Positions 59,771-64,000 of a stretch of 64,000 bases of DNA are shown in pieces. Origin of the DNA: Lichenostomus cassidix (lineage: Eukaryota > Chordata > Aves > Passeriformes > Meliphagidae); contig CM039211.1 of NCBI GenBank assembly GCA_008360975.2, forward strand, positions 45,655,031 to 45,719,030. Reading direction: 5' to 3'. The notes beneath the pieces were generated by a model. It made no database searches and was not told the origin of the DNA. It saw only the letters and a program-made list of their open reading frames with translations. Both the position numbers and the translations under genes were made by a program. Position 1 is the first letter of the stretch; each line of letters starts with the position of its first letter.

Positions 59771-62096
59771 ACTATAATGTCATTATTATATCCAGGGGTG
59801 ACGTCTGAGTTTATTTAGTTAAAAAATATGTAACACAAATAGCTGAAAACTTCTAGAAGTGAAACCTGTTTAAGGAAGCACTAATGAAAGAGAAATGCTG
59901 ACATTCTCTGAGACACAAATCCAGAGCCTTAATTCTTGTATAGTCATAATGCCACATGTTCTGTCCCTCTATTTTTGTTATTTGATAGGGGGTGGAGCAG
60001 GCATATGGAGAGAGAATAAGAAGATGAAGAGACCATGAGACTGTTGTTGCTAATGAGGTGTGAATGATATCAAGCTGTTATCATACAATTTGCCAGGAAA
60101 CTCAAGGGACAAGAAAAGTGAATAAATTTTGGAATCTTCTCTAAGCAGGTCTGTGTTGCTGTGAAGTCAGAATTTCTCTAAGAGTAAAAAGTCAGTCTGA
60201 AGCCGGACCCCTGGCACTCCTCTGTCATAAAATGACTGCTGTCCTTCCTGAAAATGCTCTTTTTCATGCCTGCTTCAGCCTCCCCTTTCTTCTTTTCAGC
60301 CTCTTACCTTTCTTGGACTGAAGACTGTCCTAGTATTACATCAAAGCATGACCAAAAAGGAATAATAACATTCACCGTAGTACCCAAGTCTAGGAAATTA
60401 AAAGAAGGTCTGTCTATTTGCATTTGCTGTTACATTACTCCTGAATTTGCTTGCAGAGAAAAGGAAAATAGAGAAAACAGCTAAGAAAGGCACATCACAT
60501 AGGTAGTGTGGAAAGCAGAGCCCTCAAGGAGACCTGAGCACAGCCAGAGGCTAGGGATGGGTGTGTATAGGGGTGTGTGTGTCTGTCTGTCTGTCTCTAA
60601 TGGGGATCTGCAACCACGGGTGTTCAGTAGCTATGTAGTACCAAGTAGATTGCTGCTCTACTGAAGAAAAATGGATGGGATAAATATAAAATTTTTATTA
60701 ATAGCTTCTGGAAAACAAGCAATCAGAAAATGTTTGGGAAAGTAGAAGTGGGGAAAGTATTGCAGTAAAAATTACTCCATCACCAGGGGGGTTTTTTAAT
60801 AATACCTGGATATAGCATAGAATATTAAGCTCACTGATAAAAAACTCCAGCCATTATGGCTGAAATAAAATTGCATGACTATATCCTTCTGACCAAATTC
60901 AATTCATTGGCAAGTCTGTGTGGATTTCAGCATGCAATTCAAGTATAGGCTTAAACCCCTGCTAATTTCATCACAGTCCTTTTGCTGAAAGTCGAGTAAT
61001 TTACTGACATATGAAATAAGTATTTCACAAGCAGTGACTATTTTAAACAGCTTTTGGGTTGTTTGTTGATTTTTGCTTGTTTCTGTTGGTTTGTTGATTG
61101 ATTGACTGGTTGGTTGGTTGGTTGGTTGGTCCGTTTGAGGGGTTTGAGGGGTTTTTTGCTAATGGGGAAAAAGAGAAAGGGGAGATAGAATATCCAGAGA
61201 AGGAACAAAGGTACATCTGGAAAAAGAAAGACATTCATTTAGAATAAAAAAGGAAAGTCTGTATCTGAAAGAAATAAAACAATTCTTTGTATGAAAAATG
61301 AAAGCAAACTTTTTCACATTAAGTATTTAAATTTAAAACATCATATTAGTATTTAATTGGCAAATATTAGTTTGATGGGTTTCTGTAATTATTTGCCCCA
61401 ACTGTTCATAGTTTCCAGTTGATAGAGAGATCTGGTTGCTGTCAACCTGAAAAAGTTCTGTATCTATACCATCAAAACTGAACCTTTACTCAGTTTGAAA
61501 TATAGTTACATTCAGAACCATGTGGCCTAAACCTTTTTTTAGGACCAGAGGTAAACAAATCTTTCATCTTTGTGGCAATATATATAGCAACACCTTAAAG
61601 CATTTAGCTTCAAAAATGTTATTTTAGTGACAGCTAGCATGGTAGTCACTTTTCATGAAGCTCTTGAGCATCCTGAGGTAAATCAAGTGTTTTATGATTG
61701 TAACTTTCTTCAAGAGTTAACACCTCTTATATGGTGTGAACATTCAGGACTTTTCATAGTGTGCTTCAGAAAACAGTATCAATTTTGCACAGATATTTTG
61801 CAGGGTAATCTATGTTATATCATCAATTCATCACCACAGAAGACCATGGATTTCAGGAAAAAAAAAAAAAAACAAAGCAGGATTTTAAAAGAATACTGGG
61901 CAAAGTCATATACAAAAGACCTGTGACGGGGCTATTGGAAGCAGAACTGTATGCAATCTATTTTTTATAATTTTCCTCTAGCCTAGATTCCTGTATTTTT
62001 CATACATTTTTGCTTTTGTGGGTTAAGAGTAAATATGAAAGTGAATAAGACAGTATAACTGTCCTTACACTGGCAATTTCTTTTTACTTTTCTACA
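59771..62096. other. Unique DNA with simple repeats
   Basis: Simple repeats are a (TG)n-(TCTG)n tract at about 60569-60598 and a GGTT tetranucleotide run (about 61105-61131) followed by two copies of GTTTGAGGG. A 14-base A run lies at about 61859-61873. No gene or transposon is recognised; the minus frames at 61034-61238 translate the GGTT run as NQPT repeats. Confidence 0.5.
61105..61131. repeat. (GGTT)n microsatellite
   Basis: About six GGTT units on the plus strand, preceded by the related GATT units, followed by two GTTTGAGGG copies. Confidence 0.85.
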
Positions 62097-62225
62097 GGAC
62101 CATAGGATGGTTGAGATTGAAAGGGACTTTGGAAGGTCATTTTGTACAATCACCCTGCTCAGGCAGGATCAGTCAGGGCAGATGATTTTTGAGTATCTCC
62201 AAGGATGGGGATTTCATGACCACAC
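62097..62225 (-). repeat. CR1 LINE 3'-end fragment
   Basis: Reads ACCATAGGATGGTTGAGATT, GAAAGGGACTTTGGAAGGTC, ATCACCCTGCTCAGGCAGGA and TGAGTATCTCCAAGGATGGG, the reversed CR1 tail and last part of ORF2 with family order. The terminal octamer is degraded to CATAGGATGG and there is a gap between GGATCAGTCAGGGCAG and the TTTGAGTATCTCC block. About 130 bp remain. Confidence 0.85.
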
Positions 62226-64000
62226 CATTATTAACAGTAATTATTATTACTGACTTTTATTTGCCTCTAACACTCTGTCAATATTTTTTATGGGTGCTCA
62301 GAAAAGAGGATGGAATTGACAGCCATGTGAGGAATATGCCATTTTCAGGAGAAACAGAGATACATATAAAAAGGTAGAGTTTAAATCATTCTACCTTAAA
62401 CTCATCAAAACCTGAAAATCAGTTCTATTAATCACTTCTAATATTCTGTCTACTAAATGTGTGTACATCATACTGATTACATATATAGCCAACTGTATTC
62501 TGTGCAGACAAAATTATATTTATTAACTTAACATTAATTTAATATTTAATCTGGTTGAATATTATAATTGCAGCTTGATGACTGAAATAGAGAAAACTAT
62601 TTTTTAATCTCTTTTAGATCATGTAGTAGAGCATAGAAAGAGGGAGAAACACCCCAAAAAACAACTCCTTCAATTTTCTTTCAAAGATCCACCTGAGAGT
62701 ACATCCTAGTCACGTTATGCTCTTGAGTAAGATTTCATAAATGGTATCTCATTCACAACAAGGAATGTGCAAAAAAAATTTTAAAACTGAGAATTTTTTT
62801 CTATTTTAACTTGCTTCTAATATATTTATTTCCTCATAAGCAAACTAAGTTTGCTTAATAAAAGAAAATAATGGTGTGGGTAAGATCTTTATACTGCTGC
62901 AGTCTTTCTAAAAAGTGATCCAGATGAGGCTTTTAGAGATATATGCAGATTGCAATATTTTATCTACAGAGACATGCTTTAAAAATACTATTTCATTTTG
63001 TGGTATATATAAATATTCTCGTGAAAAAATATAAAAACCAGAAAATGAACATATTTGTCTTGTCAGAAAGTAGCTCTGAATGATGGATTTAATGACAACT
63101 AAACAGGTGAAATTAAACTTGACACAGCAGACCTAACAGCAATAATTCAAAAATTTCAAGCTCTGCCCCAGCACTCACTCTCTCTTCCCCCTAGAGAGTC
63201 AAGCAGTATTTTGCTTATAGCGTTGCTGCATGCGAGTAAGATCATGGGCTTGAGACTCTCATCTAAAAGACTTTTGAAACCTCATTTTAACGATGCCCTC
63301 AAGAGTAACATAGTGTTTTTTAAAAACATTACTATCCAGAAAACTCTGGGCTATACACACAGCATTTCCATCATGTCATGACAGGCCACCCCGAGCTGTC
63401 AATATTGTCTGGTATATAAAAAATTACATCACTTCTAAGACACACTTCACTTTACACTTAAATTCTATTAAAAGTATGGTGTATCATGCACTTTACTTTT
63501 GCCTGTCAGTTTTTAATAAGTGTCTTACTACAGATTTCTGTATGTTTCATGTTTCTAGTGACCAATGATGAGACTTAGCTGAACTCTAGGTAATCTTACA
63601 TTTCCACACATAGCTTTAGCACCTTCAATATTATTCCAAATGAATTTTTAAACATAAACAGAAAAGCAATCAAAATTCTTGTTTGGACACTATAAGGATA
63701 TTCCTCTGCTGGGATATCCATTTAGCTGTTAATCCAGCTTATTGGTGAGTGAAATCAGGTGAAAACCTTATGCATCCCCTAAATAGCTGCCATCATTTTT
63801 TATTCTCTTAGGGATTATACAAAAATACAGATTTCCATAGTTTTATAAAACCACAGCATTTTATATTTCCAGATGAAAAAAATATATTGATTTCTATTAC
63901 TATTGAAGTTACTTAAAATCATTTGTGGTCTTGTCACCAAACAAACAGGAAATAAACTCTCCAACCAACTCACTAGGTTGAAATGCTGACATTACTTTAT
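62226..64000. other. Unique AT-rich non-coding DNA
   Basis: No repeat family, RNA gene or coding frame is recognised up to the end of the window. The part from about 63160 to 63420 is less AT-rich but gives no recognisable signal. Confidence 0.55.

Overview
The window looks like a piece of a bird genome: strongly AT-rich DNA with no convincing complete protein-coding gene. Three signs point to birds. There are many CR1 LINE fragments, several keeping the family's 3' end of ATTCTATG-type octamers. There is an LTR that matches, as I recall it, a widespread avian ERVL-type LTR family (minus-strand start close to TGTCCTGGTTTCAGC, end close to TTAAACCACA). The rest of the interspersed repeat content is sparse. 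Species cannot be read from the sequence. The stretch is best explained as a gene desert or part of a very long intron.

Layout, left to right. 1-7.5 kb is unique AT-rich DNA with one short CR1 3' end and a possible 44-nt exon at 318-361. 7.5-8.2 kb is locally GC-richer and carries a GA / GACA / ACACAGAG array. 8.2-17.1 kb is unique sequence with two small CR1 pieces, a 21-bp tandem duplication and short purine or A/C tracts. 17.1-17.7 kb holds a GC-rich candidate solo LTR on the minus strand. 18.6-22.6 kb has two long CR1 ORF2 fragments in opposite orientation. 25.9-26.1 kb is a TTC-rich polypyrimidine array with a 57-bp higher-order unit. 30.0 kb has three AGGTCA direct repeats, 30.9-31.8 kb a 3'-complete CR1, and 34.9-35.6 kb a CR1 3' end on the plus strand. 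35.6-45.6 kb is unique AT-rich DNA with short inverted repeats and, at 44.4-45.3 kb, a long purine-biased tract. 45.6-50.1 kb is a cluster of four CR1 pieces, one inserted inside another. 50.1-57.5 kb is unique, with a 16-bp-stem inverted repeat and an RFX-like motif. 57.55-59.77 kb is a decayed, 5'-truncated ERVL-like provirus on the minus strand. The remainder is unique DNA with one more CR1 3' end.

No operon, CRISPR array, RNA gene or working biochemical system is visible. Most open reading frames are chance frames, low-complexity translations or fragments of dead retroelements. The content is mainly a record of retrotransposon insertion and decay. I did not find an undescribed biological system. 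The items most worth checking are the candidate exon at 318, the AGGTCA triplet, the nested CR1, the degraded ERVL pol region and the perfect inverted repeats.
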